A stretch of DNA of 44,342 nt from Caldifarciminota bacterium (GTDB lineage Bacteria > Hydrothermota > Hydrothermia > LBFQ01 > DSFT01): contig JANXBH010000014.1 of assembly GCA_025060695.1 (NCBI GenBank), positions 1 through 44,342 on the forward strand, read 5' to 3'. This document shows, one piece after another, positions 7,221 to 18,300 of this stretch (position 1 is the first letter of the stretch; each line of letters begins with the position of its first letter). A program made the translations under genes and the position numbers. Below the pieces are notes generated by a model. It was not told the DNA's origin, did not search any database, and saw nothing but the letters and a program-made list of their open reading frames with translations.

Positions 7221-8921
7221 TCATTGAATAACTATTTTACCTTTGAGATTTCCTATGTGGAAGAAGTATATACCTCTATTAAGCTCTCTTAAGTATATGT
7301 AGTTATTACTAAGCTTATAATTTCTTACCAATACACCACTTGAATTATAAATCTTAAGTTCATAGTTCGTTGCATTTGGTAAGTTAAATTCTAACTTCTT
7401 TGACTTAGCATCAAACTTATAGGAAATTTTTGAATTTGGTGTTTCGGAAACTGAAACAGGACCAGACCAATACTTAATTCTTGAATATGATAGCAATGTA
7501 TCAGGATTTGTTCCTGTTGTTGTTCCATCAAAACACCTCTCTTCCCATGCAACATGTAAATTACCTGAATTGTCTATTACAGCAGAAGGTCTAGTAACCC
7601 ATACAAGGCAATATGGATTCTGTTCAGTTGGAGGATCGTTTTGAAGATTTCTCTTAGGTGTTTCAGGGAATATAGTAATAGGTCCTGTCCAATTAGCACC
7701 GCCATCTGTTGAATAGTAGTAATAAAGCCCTGGATCGTATGATGCAGTATCAGATTGGCGAGCTATTACCCATACTACGAGGTTTGGATCATTTACAGCA
7801 GAAATAATTGTTCCTCTCTCAATAAATCCCTGGTCTGTTTCTATAGGTAAATCACCCTCTGACGTCCAAGTTGAACCACCATCAGTTGTTCTAAATAAGA
7901 CTTCGTTATTGGTTCCAGCTCCATGTTTTTTGCACCATAATATCCAATTATTATCGTCAATTGCGTAAATAAAAGGTGATCTACAATTTCCAGCGGCAGT
8001 ATTTGGAAGATTTATTGGTAATGAAAATGAAGCAGCACCCTCTGATTGGTCTCTTACGGCCCTTGCTTGAAGAGATGGTGGAACATGTGCACTTATTAAA
8101 GCAGCATTATTTGTAAGCAGTGATAATGAACCAAAACCATTACCATTGTCTGGAACAGCTTCTACACCTACACCAGTTGGGTCCAACCAGGAACCTGTAC
8201 TAGCATCAAAGAAATTATAGTATTGCTTTCTAATATCTCCCGATGTTCCTCTATTCATATAAGCAAAATGGATATTTAAACCATTTTTAGAAACAGCTAT
8301 CCACCTATATGATGCATTTCTTGAATAATCGTAATCGCTTTTTCCTACTATATCATTTTTAACTTCATTAAAGTTGCTGTTTATACTTCTTTGTGATACT
8401 ATCCAAGGTGACACTATTTGTGCGCCTTCGCCAAAAAGACTGGAACCGCACTGTAGGTCATAGAGATATAGTATAGGAAGAGTATCTGAATATATGTAAT
8501 TTGGAGCATCTGGCCAAGTTTCACAAGCATCTGGAGTATTCGTTAGATTTATAGCTGTTGTCCAAGAACCACCACCTACATACGAAGTTATCCAGACATC
8601 GTGGTTTCTAACATTAGTTTGAGGGTCAGCATCTGCACAAACAACATTATTCCAGTCAGAACCAGTTAACTTTGAACCAAATACTAATCTTAAAGAGTTA
8701 TCACTTGGTCTATATACAAGCTTTGGAGCGAAGAGTTGAAGTGTATTTGTGCTTATTCTGCAGGTTTTTTCAAGGTCGGCGTTAGCTCCTGTATGCGGCA
8801 TTTCAACAACAGTTATACCAGCTGTATTTATTTGAGAAGCTGAACCCTTTCCACCCTTAGAAGGGTGCATAGGGGCTATTCTCACTTCATCACTAAAAGC
8901 AAACAAAAGTGGCAACATCAT
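7221..8921 (-). CDS. Secreted sialidase-like (BNR) protein with a T9SS sorting domain
   Basis: 566 residues. The body has Asp-box-like motifs (TTDGGSTW, YSTDGGANW) and long beta-rich stretches, typical of sialidase-fold propellers. The catalytic arginine triad of true sialidases cannot be assigned by eye. The end (LEFNLPNATNYELKIYNSSG ... LNRGIYFFHIG ... KIVIQ) is a type A sorting domain. The signal is minimal, MMLPLLFAFS before DEVR, with no lysine or arginine. The ATG is preceded by TAGGAGGTAGAGT, a good SD site, so this start is secure. It is the last gene of the long secretion operon and ends just after a terminator hairpin. The target glycan or ligand is unknown. Confidence 0.75.
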   Translation of the reverse strand: MMLPLLFAFSDEVRIAPMHPSKGGKGSASQINTAGITVVEMPHTGANADLEKTCRISTNTLQLFAPKLVYRPSDNSLRLVFGSKLTGSDWNNVVCADADPQTNVRNHDVWITSYVGGGSWTTAINLTNTPDACETWPDAPNYIYSDTLPILYLYDLQCGSSLFGEGAQIVSPWIVSQRSINSNFNEVKNDIVGKSDYDYSRNASYRWIAVSKNGLNIHFAYMNRGTSGDIRKQYYNFFDASTGSWLDPTGVGVEAVPDNGNGFGSLSLLTNNAALISAHVPPSLQARAVRDQSEGAASFSLPINLPNTAAGNCRSPFIYAIDDNNWILWCKKHGAGTNNEVLFRTTDGGSTWTSEGDLPIETDQGFIERGTIISAVNDPNLVVWVIARQSDTASYDPGLYYYYSTDGGANWTGPITIFPETPKRNLQNDPPTEQNPYCLVWVTRPSAVIDNSGNLHVAWEERCFDGTTTGTNPDTLLSYSRIKYWSGPVSVSETPNSKISYKFDAKSKKLEFNLPNATNYELKIYNSSGVLVRNYKLSNNYIYLRELNRGIYFFHIGNLKGKIVIQ

Positions 8922-8931
8922 ACTCTACCTC

Positions 8932-9861
8932 CTATGGTTGAGATATAACTTCATAGTACTTGCTTTTTACTTGATTTAAATTAGATAAAACCCATTTAAT
9001 ATCACATGTAGATAATTGCCATGTCCCGCAATTCCATCCAATTGAATTATTTGGCCAATTACTATCAATTTTATTTAAAATGTGGGCAAGTAGTATATAA
9101 TCAGGCAAACCATTTAAAACCTTTACAAGATTGATATATAAATCAGCTTTTGAAAATTTTTTCCTTACACGACTTGCTAAAGTACCACTTGTATCTCTAT
9201 AAGCAGGTATTAAAGCAGTATTTTTCGCTTCTACTAGCTTACCATCAAAATAATAGGCAGAACTGGATATTGTAAATAGATGCCATTTATACACATTGAG
9301 TTTTTGATTAGGTGTTCTTTGAATAGAAAAAATTATAGTATCACCGGGTTTTAGAAGTTCGCTTAATACAGCTTGACCAATTATTAAACTATCGTAATAT
9401 GTATCGTAAATTATAGGCAAATTACCTTTTGCTATTGAAACAATATTTACTATATTCCTATGAGGTAACTTTATTCTAAATACATAATTATTGCCGCTAA
9501 TCCTTGAAGTATCGTAATAAGTTGAGTAATTATTATTATCAAGGACAATACTACCTACTGTAAGCTCAAGAATATTTTCACCTCCAACTGCAGTCCCCGT
9601 AATTCCATAAGAATATGCTTCATTATAAAAACCCAAACTTGTAGAAGATAGAGACAATCCATAGTATGCTTCAAGATTTTCAGCATTACCATTTACTATA
9701 TCATAGAAACTAGCCCTAGCTTGACCAAACCTGAACTCACCGTAATCTTTCCAAGCGTTTTCTAATAGTTCATCTACAGTTATAGGACTTTCTGAAGGGG
9801 TTTTTTTGGCAGAGCACGCTAAAGATAAAAGAAGTACAAAAACATAGAGTATATTCTTCAT
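8932..9861 (-). CDS. Lipoprotein with TPR-like N-terminal region
   Basis: A 309-residue protein with a lipoprotein signal ending LSLAC (Cys16). Residues 30-95 (ELLENAWKDYGEFRFGQARA ... NAENLEAYYGLSLSSTSLGFYNEAYSYG) have TPR-like helix pairs with the usual A, G, Y and F spacing. The remainder is beta-rich and unfamiliar. An SD site (AGGAGGTGGAGTT) precedes the ATG. It sits between the degenerate-protease gene and the sialidase-like gene in the same operon, so it may be an envelope scaffold for the secreted proteins; that is inference from position. Confidence 0.7.
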   Translation of the reverse strand: MKNILYVFVLLLSLACSAKKTPSESPITVDELLENAWKDYGEFRFGQARASFYDIVNGNAENLEAYYGLSLSSTSLGFYNEAYSYGITGTAVGGENILELTVGSIVLDNNNYSTYYDTSRISGNNYVFRIKLPHRNIVNIVSIAKGNLPIIYDTYYDSLIIGQAVLSELLKPGDTIIFSIQRTPNQKLNVYKWHLFTISSSAYYFDGKLVEAKNTALIPAYRDTSGTLASRVRKKFSKADLYINLVKVLNGLPDYILLAHILNKIDSNWPNNSIGWNCGTWQLSTCDIKWVLSNLNQVKSKYYEVISQP

Positions 9862-9873
9862 AACTCCACCTCC

Positions 9874-12096
9874 TTAGTATACAACGAAACTCTTATAATG
9901 CACACTATCATTAACCCTTAATATAGCTCTATACAACCCGCTCTTAATAGGAAGTTCGTAAATACCAGATAATAACTCCATACTTAACACTTTTCTACCA
10001 TCTATAGAGTATATTTCAAGAATTGCACTTTCACTTACTTGCACATATAGTTTTTTATTTACTATATTAAATAGAAATGTCTGCTTTGGAGTTCCATTTG
10101 AAAGATAGTAGTTACCTGAAGCATTAATATATGCCCATACATAATCTCCTTCTTTGTAAGTATCAAAGCAACCATTTTCATTACATATGATACCTTCACC
10201 CTTAATTTTTATGATAAGTGGAGTGTTATCTTCTTTGTATATACCAAAAGCATTCTTTTCAAACTTAGTCATAACAGGAATGCTTCTACTACCAGGATTT
10301 TTTATTTTAACATTGTCAAACGAAAGTATTGAATTTGGAGTTAGATAGCTAAAGATAACAGAATCGCTATAACCTGTAACTAAATTATCTAAAGCATCAT
10401 TTATTCTTACAGGTCTTAGTAGGTATTTTCCAACTTTCAAATACGGCAATTTGTAATCAAATATAAAATAGTAAGTAGTAGTATTTCCTATTTTAACAGT
10501 ATCTTTTAGTGGAACATCAAAAGTATCAACTATACCATCAGGATAGAGTAAACTAAGAGTTATCTTGTTCGCAGAAATATCAGAATATAGACCTTCTGTA
10601 CTACTTGTAAATGTTTGGAGTAATGTCAGAGAAAATCTATTTGGTATAAGTGAAAATTTACTTAGCGTAGGAGGTAAAGTATCATTTATTGTATATGAAA
10701 TACTTTGAATGGTCGGGGATGTGCTAACTATAAGAACATATTGCGTCCTAAGATTTAAACCTCCCTTAAGATATAGCCTTCTTGAATTTTCAACTGAGTC
10801 GGATAGCTTTATCACCTCTTTAGTTATAGTATCTATTTTATAGACAGTTATTTTATTATTAATATAAGCATTATCACTAAAGTTTACAATCAGTGGCTTT
10901 TGTGCGGTTGCTGCAGTTAGAGCATATATAGCAAATGCACCTCTTGGATTAAGGGATATAGTAGAAAGAGAAGTAGAAATGGAAGTTATTACACTTGGAG
11001 GATAAATTGTAACACCTTGCAAGTACGGTTGACTATATCTATATTGTTGAGGAAATGAAGTAAAACGATTTAGAAGATTTTTTATATGAAACAGATTTAT
11101 TAATGAGTCAAGAGATATGTTTCTTAATTCTAACTCACTATTAATGAGTTCAGAAAATGTCCTTCCTTTAGTTAAAAAGAAGGATTTTAACTTTTGATAG
11201 CCCAAAATATCTTCTAAACTTGTAAGCCAAAGAATACCTGCAATTGCATCAGACGAATTCATCATATAGAGCGTTGTCAAATATGCGGATTTATTTGTAA
11301 GTGGATTAAAGTTTGCTGTATTAAGAGCATCAGTTGGAGTTTCAAAACCATTGTAATATTTATCAGCATTAGAAAGATCTACTCTTGAAGCAAGATAAAA
11401 AGCCCCCCTTAAAATATCACTAACCAACTCATTATCATTTCTATTTATACTCCATAACACATACTGAGTATATAAATAAAAGAGAAATTTCCTTAATATA
11501 CCTTTCTTTATTGAGAGGTTTACATTTGTAGTAAATAGCGATGACTTGTAATTAAGAACAAAAAACTCATGCTTTGGATAAATAGTAGAAGTTGAATAAT
11601 ATGGATCGAAATAACCCTTTATATCAACATCAGTTATACCTATACTACCTGACTGAGATGTTATGAAAAATCCTGCTGCAACTACTATATAAATTCTTGG
11701 GTCATTATCTGAATCAAAAAGTTGAAATTGGGAAACACCTAAACTGTCAAGAACTCTCTGAAATATCTTATGTGATTCTAAAACATCAACTATAGAATCT
11801 ACTATAGGTTGTATATGGGATGGAGGTATTACATCTACTCTCGTAGTAGGTTGAGGAGGATTACCAGCACTATAGTCGTATTTTATAGTATCTATCGTTA
11901 TTATATAGTACCTATCACTTTTGTAGCGGACTTTTCCGTAAAATCTATAGTTTGAGTAAAGTGGGTCAGACTGAACATAATCTCTTGTTAAATTTAGAAA
12001 GAATACGTTTATTGGAACAGTTAAGGTATCACCTACATTATATTCTGCCCTTAAATAGCCAAAGAAAATTAAGAATATAGCAAAAAGTCTTTTCAT
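9874..12096 (-). CDS. Secreted protein resembling a metalloprotease without its zinc motif; T9SS tail
   Basis: About 740 residues with a signal MKRLFAIFLIFFGYLRA. The start at 12096 is chosen because GGAGG lies 5 bases upstream; a GTG two codons earlier overlaps that site. Residues about 115-310 follow the order seen in secreted M30/M6-like zinc peptidases: DPRIYIVV, then a hydrophobic YLYTQYVLW where the family has HExxH, then RNDNELVSDILRGAFYLA where the family has a DEG-type motif, then repeated helices. The zinc ligands are missing, so it is probably a non-catalytic relative. Its C-terminus (AILEIYSIDGRKVL ... KSGLYRAILRV ... KSFVVY) is a sorting domain. The protease relationship is my alignment by eye and could be wrong. 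Confidence 0.6.
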   Translation of the reverse strand: MKRLFAIFLIFFGYLRAEYNVGDTLTVPINVFFLNLTRDYVQSDPLYSNYRFYGKVRYKSDRYYIITIDTIKYDYSAGNPPQPTTRVDVIPPSHIQPIVDSIVDVLESHKIFQRVLDSLGVSQFQLFDSDNDPRIYIVVAAGFFITSQSGSIGITDVDIKGYFDPYYSTSTIYPKHEFFVLNYKSSLFTTNVNLSIKKGILRKFLFYLYTQYVLWSINRNDNELVSDILRGAFYLASRVDLSNADKYYNGFETPTDALNTANFNPLTNKSAYLTTLYMMNSSDAIAGILWLTSLEDILGYQKLKSFFLTKGRTFSELINSELELRNISLDSLINLFHIKNLLNRFTSFPQQYRYSQPYLQGVTIYPPSVITSISTSLSTISLNPRGAFAIYALTAATAQKPLIVNFSDNAYINNKITVYKIDTITKEVIKLSDSVENSRRLYLKGGLNLRTQYVLIVSTSPTIQSISYTINDTLPPTLSKFSLIPNRFSLTLLQTFTSSTEGLYSDISANKITLSLLYPDGIVDTFDVPLKDTVKIGNTTTYYFIFDYKLPYLKVGKYLLRPVRINDALDNLVTGYSDSVIFSYLTPNSILSFDNVKIKNPGSRSIPVMTKFEKNAFGIYKEDNTPLIIKIKGEGIICNENGCFDTYKEGDYVWAYINASGNYYLSNGTPKQTFLFNIVNKKLYVQVSESAILEIYSIDGRKVLSMELLSGIYELPIKSGLYRAILRVNDSVHYKSFVVY

Positions 12097-12106
12097 ACAC
12101 ACCTCC

Positions 12107-13081
12107 TTAAAAACTATAGTATAGTGCTACTTGATTTATTGGCGGTAAGATACCCTTATTATAAAATCCATAGTCTACACCCAACCTACCATATCTAACT
12201 CCTAAACCAAAGGTAATTCCATTAGCACCTGCTACTGCTTCATCAACATTTTGATAAATCTTATATCCAGTTCTTATAAACAATATATCTATAAGACTAT
12301 ATTCTAAACCAATATTATAGTTTTCAAGATTATCAACTGGGTGGTCTATTTGAAGAGCAAAAGATAATTTACCATATGCACTTCTTAGTATACTTCCAGA
12401 TATTCCAAAGCTAAATATTGCAGGAAGTTTATATGCGCTATAGGACTGTTTTGAACTATCAAGTGAAGCTTCATATACGTATTTAGTATACTCACCACTT
12501 GGTTTTAAGTCAAACCCAAAGTGCCTAATGCTCGCTCCTAAAACAAAATCTCTAAAACCAGTCATATAGTAAGTTCCAACATCTAAAGCCAAACTGTATG
12601 CATTTGAATAACCACCAAAACCCTCATATATAAATTTTCCATTTATACCAATAGAGAATTTATCAGTTAAATATCTTGAAAAATTGGCACCAATTTGACT
12701 TCCAAGATATGAGAATGAACCTTCATATATAATATTTCCATTTAAATCTACACTATATGCTTCAAAACCACTAATATTTACACCTCCAATGAAAAATCCA
12801 ACATTCCCTCTCTTTGTCGGAATAATATAAGATGCACCAAATTGTAATATTCCCCAATAGTATCCCGATAGTATATATACACTTCTTCTATTTATATTAG
12901 AAACTCCTGCAGGATTAGTGAATATTGAAGAGGCATCTGAAATGTTTACATACGAGCCACCCATGGATTCGCCACGAACATTATATGGAAGTGAGAGAAA
13001 TTTCGCACCTGCCTGACCTGCTTTTGAGCTTTGAGCAAATAAAGGCAAAGGTAATAAAAATAAAAATACTATTTTCCTCAT
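12107..13081 (-). CDS. PorV/PorQ-like outer-membrane beta-barrel protein
   Basis: A 324-residue protein with signal MRKIVFLFLLPLPLFA and a typical PorV-family start after it: AGAKFLSLPYNVRGESMGGSY, then DASSIFTNPAGVSNI. The rest is alternating beta strands with a final aromatic residue (LYYSF), as in FadL-like barrels. In known T9SS, PorV carries substrates from the translocon to the attachment complex and binds sorting domains. Its position among several genes for sorting-domain proteins fits that role. An SD site (GGAGG, 5 bases) precedes the ATG. A second paralogue lies at 40329-41186. Confidence 0.8.
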   Translation of the reverse strand: MRKIVFLFLLPLPLFAQSSKAGQAGAKFLSLPYNVRGESMGGSYVNISDASSIFTNPAGVSNINRRSVYILSGYYWGILQFGASYIIPTKRGNVGFFIGGVNISGFEAYSVDLNGNIIYEGSFSYLGSQIGANFSRYLTDKFSIGINGKFIYEGFGGYSNAYSLALDVGTYYMTGFRDFVLGASIRHFGFDLKPSGEYTKYVYEASLDSSKQSYSAYKLPAIFSFGISGSILRSAYGKLSFALQIDHPVDNLENYNIGLEYSLIDILFIRTGYKIYQNVDEAVAGANGITFGLGVRYGRLGVDYGFYNKGILPPINQVALYYSF

Positions 13082-13090
13082 TTTCCCCTC

Positions 13091-15331
13091 CTATCTTAAT
13101 ATCATAAGTTTTAAAAGTTTATAATCACCAGTGTCATCAGTTATTTTAACGAGATAAACTCCAGGAGCTATTACAAAACCATTTTTAGACAAAAGATTCC
13201 ATCTTAGACTTCCCGTAAGTGGAGAATTATGTTTAAGAGTAATAATATGATCACCGCTTAGAGTAAATATATCCACTCTTGAAGAAGGTGGTAAATTCTG
13301 AATTTCAATTTCTTGCGCTATTTTAGTAGCTGACCAAGCAGTAGAACCTCTAAATGGATTAGGAACAATTCTTACCTTATCTTTCCATCCTTGCTTACTT
13401 GCTTCTGATGGAATATATAATTCTACTGGAACTCCATCCATATCCTTCTTATAGTTATTTCTTGCACTCTCTTGAGATTTACCATAGATAGATGGATCAG
13501 CTGTTGGAAAATCAAAAGAGCTTACCGCATAAAAGTATGGAAATCCTGGTCTAACATCCTTATCCTCATATGTTCTTACTATGCTATCTATAACTGAAAC
13601 TCCCAATGACCTAAGTTCATTTAAACTCAAACCATAAAGTGCTTTAACTATTGAATCCTTTCTACTTTCACTTATGTTCTTTTTAAACACAATGGCAATT
13701 AAACTACCTTTGCTATTACTTGTAGGATTACTAAATGATGGCTTATATAAAGCTCTATAAATTGCATAGCCTGCAAAGTCAAGCTCTCCAGTTACATAAT
13801 CTGGCGTTATTTCAGACATATTGTCCCAAACAAGTTTAACACTACCAGAACTTGCACTATAGTTTAAGTTAGGTGTTGGAGGTGGTATAGGTATTTTCCA
13901 GAATTTATTATTTGCAACATTTTCTGGATCTGAAGCACAAGGTTTACCAGGATCACATCCAGAACCACTATAGTATGCTATATATGCTAAGTCAACAAGA
14001 TTCCTTGCACCAAGCATGTATGCACCGGATTTATAGTAGTTATCCTTACCCCCATATAAACCATATCCTACACCTGTAACCAAAACTAAACGAATAGTAT
14101 CAGGGTATTGAGAAATTTTATATGGACCGACTGTTAGTAAAAATCTATAGTCAAATACTGGAGCTCCGAAGTAATCAGGTTCAGTTGGTAAAGGTACAAA
14201 CCTAAAGAATTTAGTTTTTCCTGTTTTTCCTGCCATATATAAATATTGTGATGTGTTATCTCCAGGGTCAGTTTCTATATTCCACCACTGGTGAGCAGCA
14301 GGTCTAACTATTCTTATATTACCACTTACTGAATCATTTGGTGTAGGATCTGCATATATCCAAGCAGCAAAATTATAACCAGCACATCTTCCAAAATCCC
14401 CCTCATCATCACCAGCAACCTTTGGATCATCCGCATCAAATATATATGCCATTCCTCTTGGTATTAAATAAATATACTTTCTACCGTCAGGTAAGGTAGG
14501 AAGGTTTGTAGTATCAACGCCAGCATTATAAGATATTACTCTTTCCTCTAATTCATCTCCCCATACTATGTACCCATCGGGAACATTATCACTACCTTCT
14601 ATAGTAGTATCGCTAAATATCTTAAAATTATCTTCCATTCCGTATTTAATGTTATAACCGTTTATATCAGTCCTACCCTTAAGATTTAGATATCTCGGGT
14701 CTTCATCTATCAAAGCCTTATAAATACCATCATAACTTACCAAATCATCATACCAAAATTGAGTTTGGACACCAGCTCCACATACATCACTATCAAACCA
14801 AACTCCAAAATATACGCTATCCAAACTAGTATAATCCGAAATAGTTGGGTCAAAAACAATTTTATATTCATGACCAAAGAACATATTGTACGGTCTATTA
14901 GGCCAAGAAAGTGTTCTCTCAAAAACTCTAACGCCCAATCTATTGGTTGTTAGGTTTTCTCTATATACAGCATAAACGTCAAAAGCGGACTTACCCGGAC
15001 CTAAAGCTCTAAAACCAGTAGCAGGATTTATGAAGTTATCATCAGATGTCATTTCAACATTATAAAATACACTACTTACAAAGTAATTACCTGACTTCGC
15101 TCCTATCCAAAGTCCTCCCTTATACAAATAATCTGCAGTAGTTGGTCCAGGGTAATTGTATGAAACAGGATCTGCTTCCTTATATCCATATGCTCCATAG
15201 TTCCATTTTGTATTCCATACTTCTCCTATTGTAATCTTAGCACCTTTATTAGGACCCATAGGATAGTAGTATCCGGGTTTTTTAGCACTAAGAATAGAGA
15301 ATGAAATTAACAACAAAGCTATTAGCCTCAT
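13091..15331 (-). CDS. Large secreted protein with FlgD-like/T9SS C-terminal domain
   Basis: 746 residues with signal MRLIALLLISFSILSA. The N-terminal half begins with a conserved-looking GYYYPMGPNKGAKITIGEVW and contains YLYKGGLWIGAK, a pattern I associate with large secreted proteins of FCB-type genomes but cannot name. A fibronectin-like segment (about 490-560) is followed by a C-terminal region beginning VRIVPNPFRG and ending PGVYLVKITD ... LLKLMILR, a FlgD-Ig or sorting-like tail. The gene follows the TonB receptor by 2 bases; its GGAGGAGA site is made from the last codons of the receptor, so the two are translationally coupled. That coupling suggests the two act together at the cell surface. 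Confidence 0.7.
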   Translation of the reverse strand: MRLIALLLISFSILSAKKPGYYYPMGPNKGAKITIGEVWNTKWNYGAYGYKEADPVSYNYPGPTTADYLYKGGLWIGAKSGNYFVSSVFYNVEMTSDDNFINPATGFRALGPGKSAFDVYAVYRENLTTNRLGVRVFERTLSWPNRPYNMFFGHEYKIVFDPTISDYTSLDSVYFGVWFDSDVCGAGVQTQFWYDDLVSYDGIYKALIDEDPRYLNLKGRTDINGYNIKYGMEDNFKIFSDTTIEGSDNVPDGYIVWGDELEERVISYNAGVDTTNLPTLPDGRKYIYLIPRGMAYIFDADDPKVAGDDEGDFGRCAGYNFAAWIYADPTPNDSVSGNIRIVRPAAHQWWNIETDPGDNTSQYLYMAGKTGKTKFFRFVPLPTEPDYFGAPVFDYRFLLTVGPYKISQYPDTIRLVLVTGVGYGLYGGKDNYYKSGAYMLGARNLVDLAYIAYYSGSGCDPGKPCASDPENVANNKFWKIPIPPPTPNLNYSASSGSVKLVWDNMSEITPDYVTGELDFAGYAIYRALYKPSFSNPTSNSKGSLIAIVFKKNISESRKDSIVKALYGLSLNELRSLGVSVIDSIVRTYEDKDVRPGFPYFYAVSSFDFPTADPSIYGKSQESARNNYKKDMDGVPVELYIPSEASKQGWKDKVRIVPNPFRGSTAWSATKIAQEIEIQNLPPSSRVDIFTLSGDHIITLKHNSPLTGSLRWNLLSKNGFVIAPGVYLVKITDDTGDYKLLKLMILR

Positions 15332-15333
15332 TT

Positions 15334-18300
15334 TTATCTCCTCCAGTTAATTTCTATACCTATTTCCACATTCCTTGGAGCGTTATATACACTTATATCC
15401 CTTGTTTGACCTTCAGCAGCACTTAAACCTTGGCACTCTGGCTGATTATTTTGACAGTAGGTTGAATTTGGACCAAAGGCACTCCAATAATCTAAATCGC
15501 TATATGTAATTAATTCCTTGTCGTTTAGCAAATTGTATATATTAGCAAAAAATCTTATATCAGCTCCCAATACGTTGTATAACTTAAATAAATTCAAATC
15601 TACATTATTCTGTCCATAGAATCTTAGGGAATTTGTTAATTCTAAAACATCTCTAGGTGATCTAAGTTGTGGAGAATATGGCTGGGCAGTTCCATAGGTG
15701 TATATTAAGCTACCACCAAAACCAGATAACCATACATTATTATTGGATAGAGGAACATTTAAACCAATATTTAAAACTACACCATGTCTCTGATCCCAAT
15801 CAAGATAGTATTCCTGTGTATATCCTGGAGCTATACCATAGTAATTATTTAAGTAATTAGCATTAGGACTTGAATTACTACCACGAGCAACTTGGAACGT
15901 ATAGTTCAAATCAAAAAATAGAAATGGTAAAAATCCTCCAAGTTGCTTTGATAACTGAATTTCTAAACCTCTAACTGATGCATAATCTTCGTTGACATAT
16001 ACAGTATACCACTTGGCCTGTCTTTCTTTTACACCATTTCTTATAAAGTGTATATAATAGCTCTTAGTTTGAATGAGGTCATATATATCCTTATAGTATC
16101 CTGTAATATCTATAAAACTATATGGATTGAAGGCATGTCTGATACCAAGCTCGTATGATATAGTCTTTTCAGGCTTTAGTGATGGATTACCCATTATAGG
16201 ATAGGCACCTTGGGCTATCCACCACTGATTCATATATAGTCTTACTAATTGTGGAACTTGGAAATAGTGTCCATATGTAAAGTGCAAAACATCATTTTCA
16301 CTTATAGGATGAGAAATACCTATCCTTGGACTTATATAGTAAGTGGGTTTTACTTTTACAGGATTGTACATTATTAAAGTATCTCTTCTTATACCATATC
16401 CTCTATCCCAGGTAAAAGCTCCATCAAGAGCATCAGGAGTTATTGTATTTATTATACTATAATACTCTTCTTTTATTGGAACATCAAAATCCGCAGGAAT
16501 GTATGCATTAGGGTCAAAATAATCAAATCTTAATCCAACATTTGCTATTAATCCTTCAAATTCTATTTTATCCCTAACATAAAATGCATAACTCTTTGGA
16601 TTTGCATCTACAATATCAGGATATAAATTAGTTCCTGATGCAAAATCCCAATCGTCCTGTCTTAATCTAATATTCCTATATTCAAAACCTACTTTTACTT
16701 CATGATTCTTTAAATTGAAAAAGTCCTGAGCTACATAATCAAATCTTATCTGATCAGTATAGTTTCTTACCCACCAAAATGAGCTTCTATCATAACCTGA
16801 AGGTGTAGGCAATTTTAAGTTAGATAATAAAAACAACCTCTTAAATCCTGGTTGATTTACCCTTGGGTCCTCTAATGTGGTGGTTATAGTATCACCCGTT
16901 TGAGTAATTCCTGTTACAAGTGTAATATTTCTTCTATCTTGCGGATAACATCTTAGTATTAAAGAATTCCACCAAAAACTCTTTACTTCTAAAACATTTG
17001 GAATACCTGTTGATTCTGAGAAGTTAGGGTTAACCTTAATTTCATTTATCAAATCTATACATCTTTCACCATATGTATATGTTTCGGAACCTACACTAAG
17101 CTTATAAAGTAAAGCACTCGTATCAATTTCTATATATCCATCACTATCTCTATCAGCAAAATCATCTATGCCGTTAACATTAATATCCTCAAATATATTG
17201 CTTGTGATATTAGTATAGTATCTACCAGCCCTTAATTCAAAATATGTCTTTGGAGACCAAAGATAGTTAAAACCTAAAATATATCCTTTGTAATCAAATT
17301 TTATTCCACTGGTAAAGTGTGAGGGAGCTAATCTCCACTCTGGATGCCAGTATGAGTTAAGAGAGTTTGTCCCAACAGTAGTTCCAAACAATTTAAACCT
17401 TTGAGTTATAAAACTAGTTAATTTTAATTGATAATTAAACTGATTGTATTTTGTTGACATTGTTGGACTTTCACCTTTATTTAACCTGTGAAACCTTCCA
17501 TTGCCACTTTGAATATCAATAGAACCACTAAATCTTAGATATTTCTTAACAATAGGACCAGAAGCACTAAACTCAAACCTATTTAAATTTGGTTTCATAT
17601 TATAATAATTTTCTCCAAATGGCATGCCATCGGTATAATAAGGCTTTAGATATTCAAATAAAGGATCTTCGCTCTTAAAGTTCATTTTATTATATACTTT
17701 ATGCCTTAAAATCTCATATGCATAAATTTCATCATAAAGTGAGCCTAAGTATCTTTTGCTTAAATACTTAGCATAAATATCACCTTCACTTGAAGATAAG
17801 AAGTTGGCTAAACCTCTACCGAAAGCATACGAACCAAGATAAATATTGTTTAATGCCGAATAATTAGAAGTTCTTGCTCTTAATTGAAATTCATACTTAT
17901 CAGTACCCTCCTTGGTAACGACCTCTACCACTCCAGAAGCAGCATTACCAAACTCAGCACCAAAACCTCCCTTATTAACGGAAACTTCGGATATAGAACT
18001 AAGAGGCAAGTTTGGTGTCCTTGCATTATTGTATGGATCTCTTAAATCAGCTCCATCTACAACATACGCAACTTCACCAACCCTCCCACCTCTAATTTGA
18101 AGAAAACCACCATACCTTCTTACACCAGCTTGTAATTGTAAAGCTTGTTCAACATTAGCAACAGGAAGACTTTGCAACTTTTCACTTCTTATTTTATCAA
18201 CACTTGCAGTAATATCCTTTTTTACAACAGGTTCTCTCGCTATTACTACTTGCTCCTGTAAAACAACACCAGTTTCTTGTAATTTAATTATACCACCAGG

